A stretch of 64,000 nt of DNA from Bacteroides fragilis (lineage in GTDB: Bacteria; Bacteroidota; Bacteroidia; Bacteroidales; Bacteroidaceae): the NCBI RefSeq assembly GCF_002849695.1, contig NZ_CP018937.1:310001-374000 (forward strand), in the 5' to 3' direction. A program made the position numbers and the translations under genes. The notes beneath the pieces were generated by a model. It worked only from the letters and a program-made list of their open reading frames with translations, did not search any database and was not told the DNA's origin. Below are positions 28,672-37,093 of the stretch, piece after piece; the first letter of the stretch is position 1, and each line of letters opens with the position of its first letter.

Positions 28672-28899
28672 TCAGTTATCTTTCTTTTCTTTGTTTTCCG
28701 GTTCGTCGATTTCTTCTTTTGCCTTGTTTATTTCCTCTTTTGCCTCGTTCACCCCTTCTTTAAAGCTTTTCACTCCTTTGCCGAGCCCGCGCATGAGTTC
28801 GGGAATCTTTTTGCCACCAAAAAGCAAAAGTATAACCAACAGGATGATAATCCATTCGGAACCACTGGGCATGAATCCTAATAAAAAAAGGTTTGTCAT
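28672..28899 (-). CDS. tatA: Twin-arginine translocase subunit TatA/E
   Basis: 75 residues: one N-terminal membrane helix, the hinge [18 protein letters not shown] matching the family's FGxxKLPxL, then a charged amphipathic tail rich in Lys and Glu. It oligomerises to form the translocation pore with TatC downstream. A -7-like box (TATCTTTG on the minus strand, 28924-28931) lies 25 bases upstream of the start and may drive both genes. Confidence 0.95.
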   Translation of the reverse strand: MTNLFLLGFMPSGSEWIIILLVILLLFGGKKIPELMRGLGKGVKSFKEGVNEAKEEINKAKEEIDEPENKEKKDN

Positions 28900-28923
28900 A
28901 ACGGTATTGTATTAGTTCGTGTG

Positions 28924-28931
28924 CAAAGATA
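28924..28931 (-). promoter_or_regulatory. Possible -7 element upstream of tatA
   Basis: The minus strand reads TATCTTTG, a perfect TAnnTTTG match. No TTTG lies at the usual -33 distance, so support is partial. Confidence 0.45.
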
Positions 28932-28996
28932 GACTATTTTGAATGAAAAAAGAAAGGCGGAATCATAAAAGCGAAAACCGGGCTCATAAAAACGAA

Positions 28997-29039
28997 AAGT
29001 GAAAAGCAGCAGGAGGTTGATGTCCGTTGCTTTTCACTT
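28997..29039 (-). terminator. Hairpin downstream of murF-alr
   Basis: Arms at 28997-29010 and 29026-29039 (AAGTGAAAAGCA/TGCTTTTCACTT) pair with one mismatch around a 15-base loop, 20 bases after the murF-alr stop codon. Confidence 0.7.
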
Positions 29040-29059
29040 CCCGACTTAATCTTTTGGAA

Positions 29060-31555
29060 CTAATCCTGATAATATACCCTCTTTACCCGGGTTGAGATAC
29101 CTGTCAGTACCTCGTAAGGAATGGTGTCAAGGGTATCCGAAAGAACGGTAATGGGCAGCTCGTCACCGAAAATCACGGCTTGGTCACCTTCTCTGCAATC
29201 AATATCCGTCACATCTATCATACATACATCCATGCAGATATTACCCACATATGGAGCTTTTTTACCATTGACGAGGCAATAACCGTGCCCGCATCCCAGA
29301 TGGCGGTTCAGACCGTCAGCATATCCGATGGGGATTGCAGCGATGCGCGAAGGACGAACCAGATGTCCTTTGCGGCTATATCCTACCGTATCTTCCTCCG
29401 CTACATCACGTATCTGGAGAATGGTTGTTTTCAGTGTACTTACGTTGTTGATGACTGAATTGTCAATGGGGCTGATACCATACAATCCGATGCCCAGCCG
29501 CACCATATCGAATTGTGCTCCGGGAAAACGTTCGATACCCGCCGTATTGCAGATATGGCGCAGTATCTTATGTGGAAATGCTTCTTGCAGCTCAGTCGAC
29601 ATATGTTCGTATCGTTCGATTTGCTGACGGGTGAATGCGTCGAATTGGGGCGAATCGCTTCCCACGAAATGTGAGAAGACCGAACGGGGTATCACGGCAT
29701 TCTGATTCTTCAGCCGGCGAATCAGTTGCGGGATATCTTTTTCTTCGAATCCGAGCCGGTGCATGCCCGTATCCAGTTTTACGTGGATCGGGAAGTTGGT
29801 GATGCCTTCTTTTTCTGCAGCTTTAATCAGTGCGTCGAGCAGGTGGAAGTTATATACTTCCGGTTCCAGTTTATAGTCGAACATGGTTTTGAACGCTGTC
29901 AGTTCCGGGTCCATGATAATGATGGAAGCTGTGATACCGGCTTTGCGGAGATCGGAACCTTCGTCGGCTACTGCTACTGCCAGATAGTCGGCGTGATGTT
30001 CCTGAAGGGTTTTGGCTATTTCGTATGAACCGGCTCCATATGCCGATGCTTTCACCATGCATACCATTTTGGTTTCCGGTTTGAGCATCGAACGATAATG
30101 ATTCAGATTGGCTACCATTGCACCCAGATTGACTTCCAGGATGGTTTCGTGCACTTTCAGTTCCAGTTCCTCCGATACGAGGTCGAAACTGAAGTTGCGG
30201 GAACCCTTTATCAGGATGATTTCATTTTTGAGTTTCTTTATGACATCTGATGCTAAAAGTGCCTTTGTGTCGGGAAAGAAATATTTCTCTATATCAAACT
30301 TCGATGCACACGAGGAGATTTCAGCTCCTACGCCGATAATCTTCTCGATGCCCCGGCTATGAACCAGTTGTGCTACTTTGCGATAGAGCGTTGTTGTGCT
30401 TTGCCCGGTCTCCAGAATGTCTGAGAGAATTAGAGTACGTTTCAAACCTTTTGATTGCGAACGGCGGTAAAGGAAGTCGAGGGCAATATCCAGTGAAGCA
30501 AGATCTGAGTTGTAGCTGTCATTAATCAGGATGCAGTTGTTCTTGCCGTCTTTTACTTCCAGGCGCATGGCTACGGGTTCAAGACGTGCCATACGTTCGG
30601 TGATTTGGTCGGCAGGTACCATCAGGTACAGGCATGCGGCCAGACAATTCAGGGAGTTCTCTATGGAAGCGTCATCGATAAAGGGGATGCAGAATGTATT
30701 GTCCATTTCCAGATAGCGATAGGAGATGACGGTATGGTCTTCTCTCTTCTCCACCCTGCTGATGTAGAGCGGACGCTCGATGTCCTTCATGCTCCATGCG
30801 ATTTCACGGGCGGTCAGCATTGACTTTCCGACACAATTGCTTATCATTTCGTTGTCACCATTGTAAATGACGACGTCGCAGTCTTTAAACAAACTCAGTT
30901 TCTCCATGCACTTCTCCTGCAATGAAAAGAAATTTTCCTGGTGTGCTCCGCCAATGTTAGTCAGGATACCGATAGTCGGTTTGATCATATTCTGTAATGG
31001 ACGCATCTCTCCCATTTCCGAAATACCGGCTTCAAAGATACCTAATTCGGACTCTTCGTTCATCTGCCAGACGGACAGCGGTACGCCGATCTGTGAATTG
31101 TAGCTGCGTGGCGAACGTACGATTACCCGGTCGGGACTGAGCAGTTGGTGCAGCCATTCTTTGACGATGGTTTTTCCATTGCTGCCCGTGATGCCGATTA
31201 CAGGTATCTGGAAAGAGCCGCGATGTTGTTCGGACAGTTTCTGAAGTGCCTTTAAAGTATTGGGGACAATAAGGAAATTGCATTCCTGAGCCATTGTCAC
31301 TTTCAGCTGTTCACTATCCATGGTGAGCCCCTTGAAATCCTCGCTTGTTACTACAAAGTTGCGGACTCCCCGTTCATAGAGATCAGGGATATAGCGTGCG
31401 CCGTTATTCCTTTTGGTAGGAATGGCAAAAAAGAGGGTCTCTTCCGGAAAGCATAACGAACGGCTGTCTGTCAGTAGCCAGTCGATGGTAGCAGGCTTGT
31501 TTCCCAGACGCCGTGCACCTATTTTTTCAACGATTGATTCAATTGTATATGACAT
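29060..31555 (-). CDS. murF-alr: Bifunctional UDP-MurNAc-tripeptide:D-Ala-D-Ala ligase / alanine racemase
   Basis: 831 residues, a natural fusion common in Bacteroidetes. The N-terminal half is MurF, with the ATP-binding loop GITGSNGKT (121-129) and ND-type ligase motifs (ILINDSYNSD). It adds D-Ala-D-Ala to the peptidoglycan precursor. The C-terminal half (from about 455) is PLP-dependent alanine racemase, with K502 in MVKASAYGAG as the PLP lysine and the C-terminal substrate site GNICMDVCMIDVTD. It supplies the D-alanine. The ATG at 31555 (MSYTIESIVEKIG) is chosen because a longer frame to 31606 would overlap the neighbouring gene and adds residues foreign to MurF. It follows the GSCFA gene by 29 bases. 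Confidence 0.96.
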   Translation of the reverse strand: MSYTIESIVEKIGARRLGNKPATIDWLLTDSRSLCFPEETLFFAIPTKRNNGARYIPDLYERGVRNFVVTSEDFKGLTMDSEQLKVTMAQECNFLIVPNTLKALQKLSEQHRGSFQIPVIGITGSNGKTIVKEWLHQLLSPDRVIVRSPRSYNSQIGVPLSVWQMNEESELGIFEAGISEMGEMRPLQNMIKPTIGILTNIGGAHQENFFSLQEKCMEKLSLFKDCDVVIYNGDNEMISNCVGKSMLTAREIAWSMKDIERPLYISRVEKREDHTVISYRYLEMDNTFCIPFIDDASIENSLNCLAACLYLMVPADQITERMARLEPVAMRLEVKDGKNNCILINDSYNSDLASLDIALDFLYRRSQSKGLKRTLILSDILETGQSTTTLYRKVAQLVHSRGIEKIIGVGAEISSCASKFDIEKYFFPDTKALLASDVIKKLKNEIILIKGSRNFSFDLVSEELELKVHETILEVNLGAMVANLNHYRSMLKPETKMVCMVKASAYGAGSYEIAKTLQEHHADYLAVAVADEGSDLRKAGITASIIIMDPELTAFKTMFDYKLEPEVYNFHLLDALIKAAEKEGITNFPIHVKLDTGMHRLGFEEKDIPQLIRRLKNQNAVIPRSVFSHFVGSDSPQFDAFTRQQIERYEHMSTELQEAFPHKILRHICNTAGIERFPGAQFDMVRLGIGLYGISPIDNSVINNVSTLKTTILQIRDVAEEDTVGYSRKGHLVRPSRIAAIPIGYADGLNRHLGCGHGYCLVNGKKAPYVGNICMDVCMIDVTDIDCREGDQAVIFGDELPITVLSDTLDTIPYEVLTGISTRVKRVYYQD

Positions 31556-31584
31556 AATAATAAAGCATTGGCATATTTGCACAT

Positions 31585-32571
31585 TTATCGAAGCGCCAGT
31601 CGGCACATGTTTGTTTCTTTTTCGAAATCTAAGTACGGGTATTTTTCGTTAAGTCGTTCTATTTTTAACACAATTTGTCCTAAAAATCTTTTATACTCTT
31701 CTGACTCGGGATGGAAAGGTTTATGTGCAATGGCTTTCCGTATGGTTGCGCACTCCTTAATCAGTGCTTGCGTTTCGGGACGGAAAAATGTTTCCGAGAA
31801 GCGTTCCCAGAGGTAATTGACGGCCAATGACGACGGATGTACCATGTCATCTGCGTAGAAACGGTAATCCCGGAGCTCGTCCAATATTATTTCGTAAGAA
31901 GGGAAGTAAAAAGTGGCTTGTGGGTAACGTTGCATCAGCCGGTCGATGGCAAGGAGCAATACACTTTTGCTGAGTTGATTGGCGTGCATTCCGTCGCGTA
32001 CGTGACGGATGGGGCTGACTGTGAACAATATTTTGATCTTTGGATTCAGTGAAATCAGTTCGTCCACTAACTGGATATAGTCTTCTGTTATCTCATCGGT
32101 CTCCAGACGACGGCGTACGAAATCCTTTTCAGGCAATTTGTGACAATTGGCTACTACCTTCCCCGTCTTTTTTTGTTCATATACGTATGCGGTGCCGAAG
32201 GTCAGCATGAGCCAGTCAAGTTGTTTCACTTCTTTGTGTGCTTGCTCCAGGCGGACCCGTATATTCCGTACAACTTCTTCCGGAGTGGCTGCGGAGAAAG
32301 AGCCGTGATGCATTGGACTGTGCCAGTACTCACGATACGAGAAAAGGTCGGATTCTTCATACAGCCTTTTACGAATGATTTCACGCAAGGCCATTGAGAT
32401 GGACAATGGGTTGTATAGGATACCGAAAGGATTGATATCTACTTGGAACTTATTTTCAGCAAGTAAGGTTCCGATGTTTTCTGCAAAACAGGAACCCATT
32501 ATCAGCAGTCGCTGTGCATGGTGGATGGGGATGAATCCAGATGGAATTTCTACCGGAGTATTCAGGTTCAT
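31585..32571 (-). CDS. GSCFA-domain protein
   Basis: About 328 residues; the name-giving motif appears as MGSCFAENIG near residue 26. The fold is SGNH/GDSL hydrolase-like: Ser in the GSCF block, conserved LTFGTAYVY in the middle and DMVHPSSLAVNYLW near residue 240 with the C-terminal Asp-x-x-His pair. The substrate is unknown; no signal peptide is evident, so a cytoplasmic enzyme is likely. The ATG at 32571 (MNLNTP) is taken rather than 32577 by two residues; either is possible. It is the upstream partner of murF-alr. Confidence 0.88.
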   Translation of the reverse strand: MNLNTPVEIPSGFIPIHHAQRLLIMGSCFAENIGTLLAENKFQVDINPFGILYNPLSISMALREIIRKRLYEESDLFSYREYWHSPMHHGSFSAATPEEVVRNIRVRLEQAHKEVKQLDWLMLTFGTAYVYEQKKTGKVVANCHKLPEKDFVRRRLETDEITEDYIQLVDELISLNPKIKILFTVSPIRHVRDGMHANQLSKSVLLLAIDRLMQRYPQATFYFPSYEIILDELRDYRFYADDMVHPSSLAVNYLWERFSETFFRPETQALIKECATIRKAIAHKPFHPESEEYKRFLGQIVLKIERLNEKYPYLDFEKETNMCRLALR

Positions 32572-32597
32572 AATCAAGTAATTCTATAACAGAGGTA

Positions 32598-32605
32598 CAA
32601 AGGTA
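32598..32605 (-). promoter_or_regulatory. Possible -7 element for the GSCFA-murF run
   Basis: The minus strand reads TACCTTTG (TAnnTTTG) 27 bases upstream of the start. A matching -33 TTTG is only found at 23-base spacing, so the call is tentative. Confidence 0.4.
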
Positions 32606-32750
32606 CATGATAATTTCGGTTCATCCGGCAAATGCGTGGTTTTTCTCATGCATTGCCAAAATCTGGTTTATCCGAAGAACGCGTTGTCTTGACGCTAACT
32701 CCAAGTGTGGACATCCGTAACCTTGAATGCCGGTTCCGTTTACCAGCCGG

Positions 32751-32838
32751 GGTAAATGCTTTTACATGCCGAGGTAAATGGCTTTACATGCTGAGGTAAA
32801 TGCTTTTACATGCCCGGGTAAATGGCTTTACATCGGGA
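32751..32838. repeat. 22-bp tandem palindromic repeat, four copies
   Basis: Four head-to-tail 22-base units start at 32751, 32773, 32795 and 32817. Each follows GGTAAATGsyTTTACATsss plus two bases and contains the small palindrome GTAAA-n4-TTTAC. Copies alternate between TGCT and TGGC in the centre. Degenerate half units flank the array (GTTTACC before 32745, AGGTAAAT at 32848). It lies in the 420-bp gene-free divergent region between the GSCFA gene and the BlaI-like gene; the rest of that region shows nothing recognisable. Confidence 0.85.
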
Positions 32839-32994
32839 GCGAAATTCAGGTAAATATAATCTTTTGATTATCAATTCCATTTAAATGCTGGTTCAGTTAC
32901 GCATTTATCGGGTAACCCTTTAGTTTTAATTAACTGCTAAAATTAGTTTTTGAACTAAATCTTTTCGTTATTTGCATGCAAAAGAAGAAAAGTT

Positions 32995-33360
32995 ATGAAA
33001 GGATTAACAGCAAAAGAAGAGGAAATTATGGGATTTTTCTGGGAGAAAGGTTCTTTGTTTGTGAAAGAAATGTTAGCATTCTATGATGAGCCGAAGCCAC
33101 ATTTTAATACATTGTCTACTATTGTGCGTGGACTGGAAGAGAAAGGTTTTCTGGCACACCATACTTATGGCAATACTTACCAGTATTATGCGGTTGTCAG
33201 TGAGTCCGACTTCAGTAAACGTACGTTGAAGAGTGTGATTAGTAAATATTTCAATAATTCATATCTCAGTGCCGTTTCGTCACTGGTGAAGGAAGAAGAT
33301 ATTTCACTCGATGATCTCAAAAAACTGATTCAGGAGGTGGAGCAGGGAAATGATGAGTAA
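32995..33360 (+). CDS. BlaI/MecI-family transcriptional repressor
   Basis: 121 residues. The winged helix opens with MKGLTAKEEEIMGFFWEKG and continues with FNTLSTIVRGLEEKGFLAHH, the recognition-helix region of the BlaI/MecI/CopY family, followed by a dimerisation tail. The family represses its own operon until an M56 receptor-protease triggers its cleavage; the partner gene starts 35 bases downstream. No beta-lactamase gene is near, so it need not concern antibiotics. Confidence 0.93.
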   Translation: MKGLTAKEEEIMGFFWEKGSLFVKEMLAFYDEPKPHFNTLSTIVRGLEEKGFLAHHTYGNTYQYYAVVSESDFSKRTLKSVISKYFNNSYLSAVSSLVKEEDISLDDLKKLIQEVEQGNDE

Positions 33361-33395
33361 AATGAAGTTGGAACCGTATCTTAAATAATGAATAT

Positions 33396-34697
33396 ATGGG
33401 AGTCTTTTTTGTCTATATACTGAAGTCATCTGCCTGTTTGGCGGGTTTTTATCTGTTTTATCGTTTACTGCTGAGTAAGGAGACGTTCCACCGGTTTAAC
33501 CGAATTGCTCTGTTGGCTCTTTTGTTGCTGTCACTGCTGCTGCCTCTGATTCAGCTGACTACTACTCAACAGACGGAAATGCATCAGACGATGCTTACTA
33601 TCGAACAGTTATTGATGATGGCAGATATGCCGGCATCTGAGGTGACACAGGCAGAAGGGGCATCTGTATCGGGTATTCAGATCATTTTGATAATCTATTT
33701 ATCAGGTATTCTTTTTTTTGTGTGCCGTCATCTTTATTCTCTGATCCGTTTGCTGGCATTATTGAGGTCGGGCAAGAAAGAAAGGATGGGAAATGGAATA
33801 ACTTTAGTGGTTCATCAGTGCAAAATTTCTCCTTTTAGCTGGATGAAATACATTGTTATTTCTAAGAAAGATTTAGAAGAAGACGGTAGAGAAATACTAA
33901 TCCATGAAACGGCTCATATCTGTAACCGGCATTCTGTCGATTTGCTGATTGCGGACATTTGTATTTTCTTTCAATGGTTTAATCCGGCTTCCTGGCTGTT
34001 GAAGCAGGAACTGCAGAATATACATGAATACGAGGCTGATGAAACGGTGATAGGGGAGGGTGTCAATGCTAAGCAATATCAGTTATTACTGATAAAGAAA
34101 GCTGTTGGCACAAGGCTCTACTCTATGGCCAACAGCTTTAATCACAGTAAACTTAAAAAACGTATCACTATGATGTTAAAAGAAAAATCAAATCCCTGGG
34201 CACGATTGAAGTATTTGTATGTACTTCCTTTGGCCGCCATTGCTGTGACTGCATTTGCACGTCCGGAAATCTCCGGTAAGATGGAAGAGATTTCTGCCGT
34301 CAAAGTTAATGATTTAAAGCAAATAGTGGAGAAAAAAGTACCGGAAAAAACGATCGAGGTAGCAGTGGACACGGTGAAAAAGGATGTTCCGGCGAAGATG
34401 GTCATTGAAGTTTCGCAGTTGGATACGGTATCTGTTCCGAATGCACTTACTATCTCGGATGGATTGAAAAGAAGTGGATTGTCTCTGTTTGCAACCAGGC
34501 AGACCGATTTTCAGCCTCAACCGCTGATTATGGTAGATGGAAAAGAGATAACCGGCGAACAAATGGAGGCAATCAATCCGGATATGATTGAGTCGATCAG
34601 TGTGCTGAAAGACAAAGAATCTGTAAAGATCTATGGAGCTAAGGCCGAACATGGTGTTATTTTGATTACGTTGAAAGGAAAAAAACGAATGATTTAA
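33396..34697 (+). CDS. M56 (BlaR1-like) receptor metalloprotease with C-terminal TonB-plug-like segment
   Basis: 433 residues. Membrane helices at the N-terminus (about 1-25, 35-55, 95-115) precede the zinc protease motif LIHETAHICNRHS, with the third ligand in IHEYEADETV. A further membrane helix (YVLPLAAIAVTAFA) leads to an exported tail. Its last ~55 residues read LIMVDGKEITGEQMEAI...ESISVLKDKESVKIYG...GVILITLK, which is the plug signature of TonB-dependent receptors. There is no penicillin-binding domain, so the sensed signal differs from that of BlaR1. It is expected to cleave the BlaI-like repressor. Confidence 0.9.
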   Translation: MGVFFVYILKSSACLAGFYLFYRLLLSKETFHRFNRIALLALLLLSLLLPLIQLTTTQQTEMHQTMLTIEQLLMMADMPASEVTQAEGASVSGIQIILIIYLSGILFFVCRHLYSLIRLLALLRSGKKERMGNGITLVVHQCKISPFSWMKYIVISKKDLEEDGREILIHETAHICNRHSVDLLIADICIFFQWFNPASWLLKQELQNIHEYEADETVIGEGVNAKQYQLLLIKKAVGTRLYSMANSFNHSKLKKRITMMLKEKSNPWARLKYLYVLPLAAIAVTAFARPEISGKMEEISAVKVNDLKQIVEKKVPEKTIEVAVDTVKKDVPAKMVIEVSQLDTVSVPNALTISDGLKRSGLSLFATRQTDFQPQPLIMVDGKEITGEQMEAINPDMIESISVLKDKESVKIYGAKAEHGVILITLKGKKRMI

Positions 34698-34768
34698 ATA
34701 AGCTTTCTTTTTCTACCATGAATCCGGAAGACTAAAATAATTGTTATTGATATCATTCCAATAAACGG

Positions 34769-34818
34769 ATATGCCGATAGAGACTGCAAAGGGACATGTG
34801 CAGACTCTATCGGCATAT
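34769..34818 (+). terminator. Terminator after the M56 receptor gene
   Basis: Arms 34769-34782 and 34805-34818 (ATATGCCGATAGAG) are perfect 14-base complements, extended by a further five pairs after one mismatch, and are followed by TTTGTTTATT. Confidence 0.8.
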
Positions 34819-34847
34819 TTGTTTATTGAAATTATGTTTGATTTTAA

Positions 34848-34877
34848 TTTGCTCCAATTATATTATTTGTACTTTTG
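34848..34877 (+). promoter_or_regulatory. Promoter of the orphan histidine kinase
   Basis: TTTG at 34848-34851 and TACTTTTG at 34870-34877 with an 18-base spacer match the Bacteroides consensus. The predicted leader to the ATG at 34960 is about 75 bases. Confidence 0.7.
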
Positions 34878-34959
34878 TGACTAACACAAGGCTTAACCTT
34901 CGGTTGGCAGAGTGACAGAAGAAAATGTCAGAGTATTACACTTTAATTATTATTTACTT

Positions 34960-37002
34960 ATGAAGAAACTACTATCTGTTTTCTTATTTTTATTTTGCTA
35001 CGTTGTAGCGGCCGATGCACAAGATGATGCCGCACAGTATGATTCGATTATGAATCTGATGAAAAATAAAAAGATTCCTTTGATGGAACGTTATTACATG
35101 ACCGGGGATATCGAACATCTTTCGCGGGAACATCAGATCGCTGTGCTGAAGCAATTGATTCCGGAAGCGAAAGAGGTGGAGGATAAAGCGGTCGTTACCC
35201 GTCTTTATTCCATTGTAGCTATGTTCGAAAATCAACTTGGGCACATGGCTGAGGCTAAAAACTATCTGGATAGTGCTTTTATGAACAAGGGAAAGTTTGA
35301 AAACAATAACATTGCCGGTATGATGCACTATATTGCCGGAATCTATTATTCGAATAAGAACCTGATGGAAAAAGCGCATGAAAATTATTATCAGGCTGCC
35401 GAGTATTTTAATCGCAATGCGGTGAAGCCGGCAATCTTAACGGAGATTTATTATGATCTTTCTATCATTTATTCGATGTGGCAAGATGATGAGGGATTAA
35501 ATGAATTGTCGGAAGCAATGAAGGATTTACCGGTAGACTTCCCTTTTCAGCAGATATTGAAATGGACCCTAAAAGCAAAGTATTTCTATGCTTTATATCA
35601 AAATGAACACCGGATGGATTTATTGGACTCTGTGACAAAATATAATCAGGAAGCTTTCGAAGTATACACATCAACCGAGAATCCATATGATGTGGGCTAT
35701 GTGATATCCGATAATTATTTGCATCAGGCAGTTGTCTATAGTGAGGCCGGTAAGATAAAGGAAGCGGAACAATGTTTTGAAACGGGTAAAAAACTGATGA
35801 ATCCTAAAAAGATCGATGCAAACGTGTCACTTAGCTATGTTTCGGGGGTGATTGCCTATTATCAGGCGGATTATGAATCGGCCGAGCAACATCTGCAGGA
35901 TGGATTGCATGAACTGAAAAAAATGAATGAAGAGCAGGAGGTGGATTATTATCATTCTTTGATTGATTTCTATACCTTATTGGCCAAAGTGTACGAAAAA
36001 CAGGAACTTTATAATAAAGCTCTGGAGGCTGCCCGCAATTCATTGAAGTATGAAACCCGGTTGTTTGATAAAAATAGTAGTAAGACTATTCAGAAGTTAC
36101 GGGCACAATATAGTCTGGACGAAAAAGAGAGGGTGGTGAAGCAACTTACGGCCATCAATGAAAAGAACAAGTGGATTAATATTCTTTCTGTTACCTTGAT
36201 TGTATTGGCGCTGATTACGATTGTTCTGTTGCTGATACGTTATCGTTCCCGTCAGCGTATTCATGAGGGGATGTTGCAGATTGCCAAGCTGAAACAACAG
36301 GAAACGGAATTGACGGTTGAATTGCAGAAGGCAAAACTGGAAGAGAGAGAACGCGAATTTCAAGCCTTGGTGCATGAGGCACAACAGCGTAAAGTGCAGT
36401 ATTATCTTGAGGGCCTGGAGGTAGAGCGAAACCGTCTGGCTAAAGAACTCCATGATAATGTTTCGAACGAGTTGCTGGCCATTAAAATGAAAATTGCTGA
36501 CGGGACGAGTAGTCGGAAAGAGGTTTTGGATACATTACAAGCTTTGCAAACCGAAGTGCGGGGAATTTCACATGATTTGATGCCGCCTGTCTTTAAATAT
36601 GCTTCCCTGTCTGAGATTCTTCAGGATTATGTCTATCAGCGTAATCAATCGGGACAGACCGAACTGACTTTGGTGCTTGAACCGGAGGAGGGATTCGATC
36701 ATTTATCGCAGAAAGTAGCATTGGAGATTTATCGAATTGTACAGGAAGCTACAGGCAATGCATTGAAACATGCGCAGGCCACTCATATTAAGATTATTCT
36801 TGTTCGGGAGGGAAACAGGATAAAGCTGACAATAGCTGACAATGGCAAAGGCTTTGAACAACAAACCGGAAAGTCGGGAATTGGTCTGGTTATCATAAAG
36901 GAACGTGTGGAAAATCTGAAAGGAGTTCTGACTCTAAGTTCTGTTCCGGGCAAAGGAACGGATGTGATCGTAGAGATTGATTTAGACGGTCTGGAGAAAT
37001 AA
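34960..37002 (+). CDS. TPR-containing sensor histidine kinase (HisKA_3 family), orphan
   Basis: 680 residues. A signal peptide (KKLLSVFLFLFCYVVAADAQ) is followed by periplasmic TPR-like helical repeats to about 385, one membrane segment (WINILSVTLIVLALITIVLL), a coiled coil, the HisKA_3 phospho-acceptor motif NRLAKELHDNVSNELL and a HATPase domain (IVQEATGNALKHA, DNGKGFE, GIGLVIIKERV). Such NarX/DesK-like kinases usually sit beside a LuxR-type response regulator, but none is adjacent, so the partner is elsewhere. The ATG at 34960 is chosen because it opens the signal peptide; the upstream frame to 34912 adds foreign residues. Confidence 0.92.
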   Translation: MKKLLSVFLFLFCYVVAADAQDDAAQYDSIMNLMKNKKIPLMERYYMTGDIEHLSREHQIAVLKQLIPEAKEVEDKAVVTRLYSIVAMFENQLGHMAEAKNYLDSAFMNKGKFENNNIAGMMHYIAGIYYSNKNLMEKAHENYYQAAEYFNRNAVKPAILTEIYYDLSIIYSMWQDDEGLNELSEAMKDLPVDFPFQQILKWTLKAKYFYALYQNEHRMDLLDSVTKYNQEAFEVYTSTENPYDVGYVISDNYLHQAVVYSEAGKIKEAEQCFETGKKLMNPKKIDANVSLSYVSGVIAYYQADYESAEQHLQDGLHELKKMNEEQEVDYYHSLIDFYTLLAKVYEKQELYNKALEAARNSLKYETRLFDKNSSKTIQKLRAQYSLDEKERVVKQLTAINEKNKWINILSVTLIVLALITIVLLLIRYRSRQRIHEGMLQIAKLKQQETELTVELQKAKLEEREREFQALVHEAQQRKVQYYLEGLEVERNRLAKELHDNVSNELLAIKMKIADGTSSRKEVLDTLQALQTEVRGISHDLMPPVFKYASLSEILQDYVYQRNQSGQTELTLVLEPEEGFDHLSQKVALEIYRIVQEATGNALKHAQATHIKIILVREGNRIKLTIADNGKGFEQQTGKSGIGLVIIKERVENLKGVLTLSSVPGKGTDVIVEIDLDGLEK

Positions 37003-37024
37003 AAGAAAGATAGAATTTTTGCTG

Positions 37025-37077
37025 CCACCGATTGAGAGTGTGGTGAATAAAAGTTTCGACACACCCTCAATCGGTGG
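37025..37077. terminator. Bidirectional terminator
   Basis: Arms 37025-37036 and 37066-37077 (CCACCGATTGAG/CTCAATCGGTGG) are perfect complements, with a further GTGTG/CACAC stem inside. It lies between the convergent kinase and propeller genes. Confidence 0.8.
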
Positions 37078-37093
37078 GGTTTGGGGATGCGGT

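Noticed and set aside
32751..32838. CRISPR array
   Set aside because: The 22-base units are contiguous without spacers, and no cas gene is in the window.
33396..34697. Beta-lactam resistance (BlaR1) function for the M56 protein
   Set aside because: No penicillin-binding sensor domain and no beta-lactamase gene nearby.
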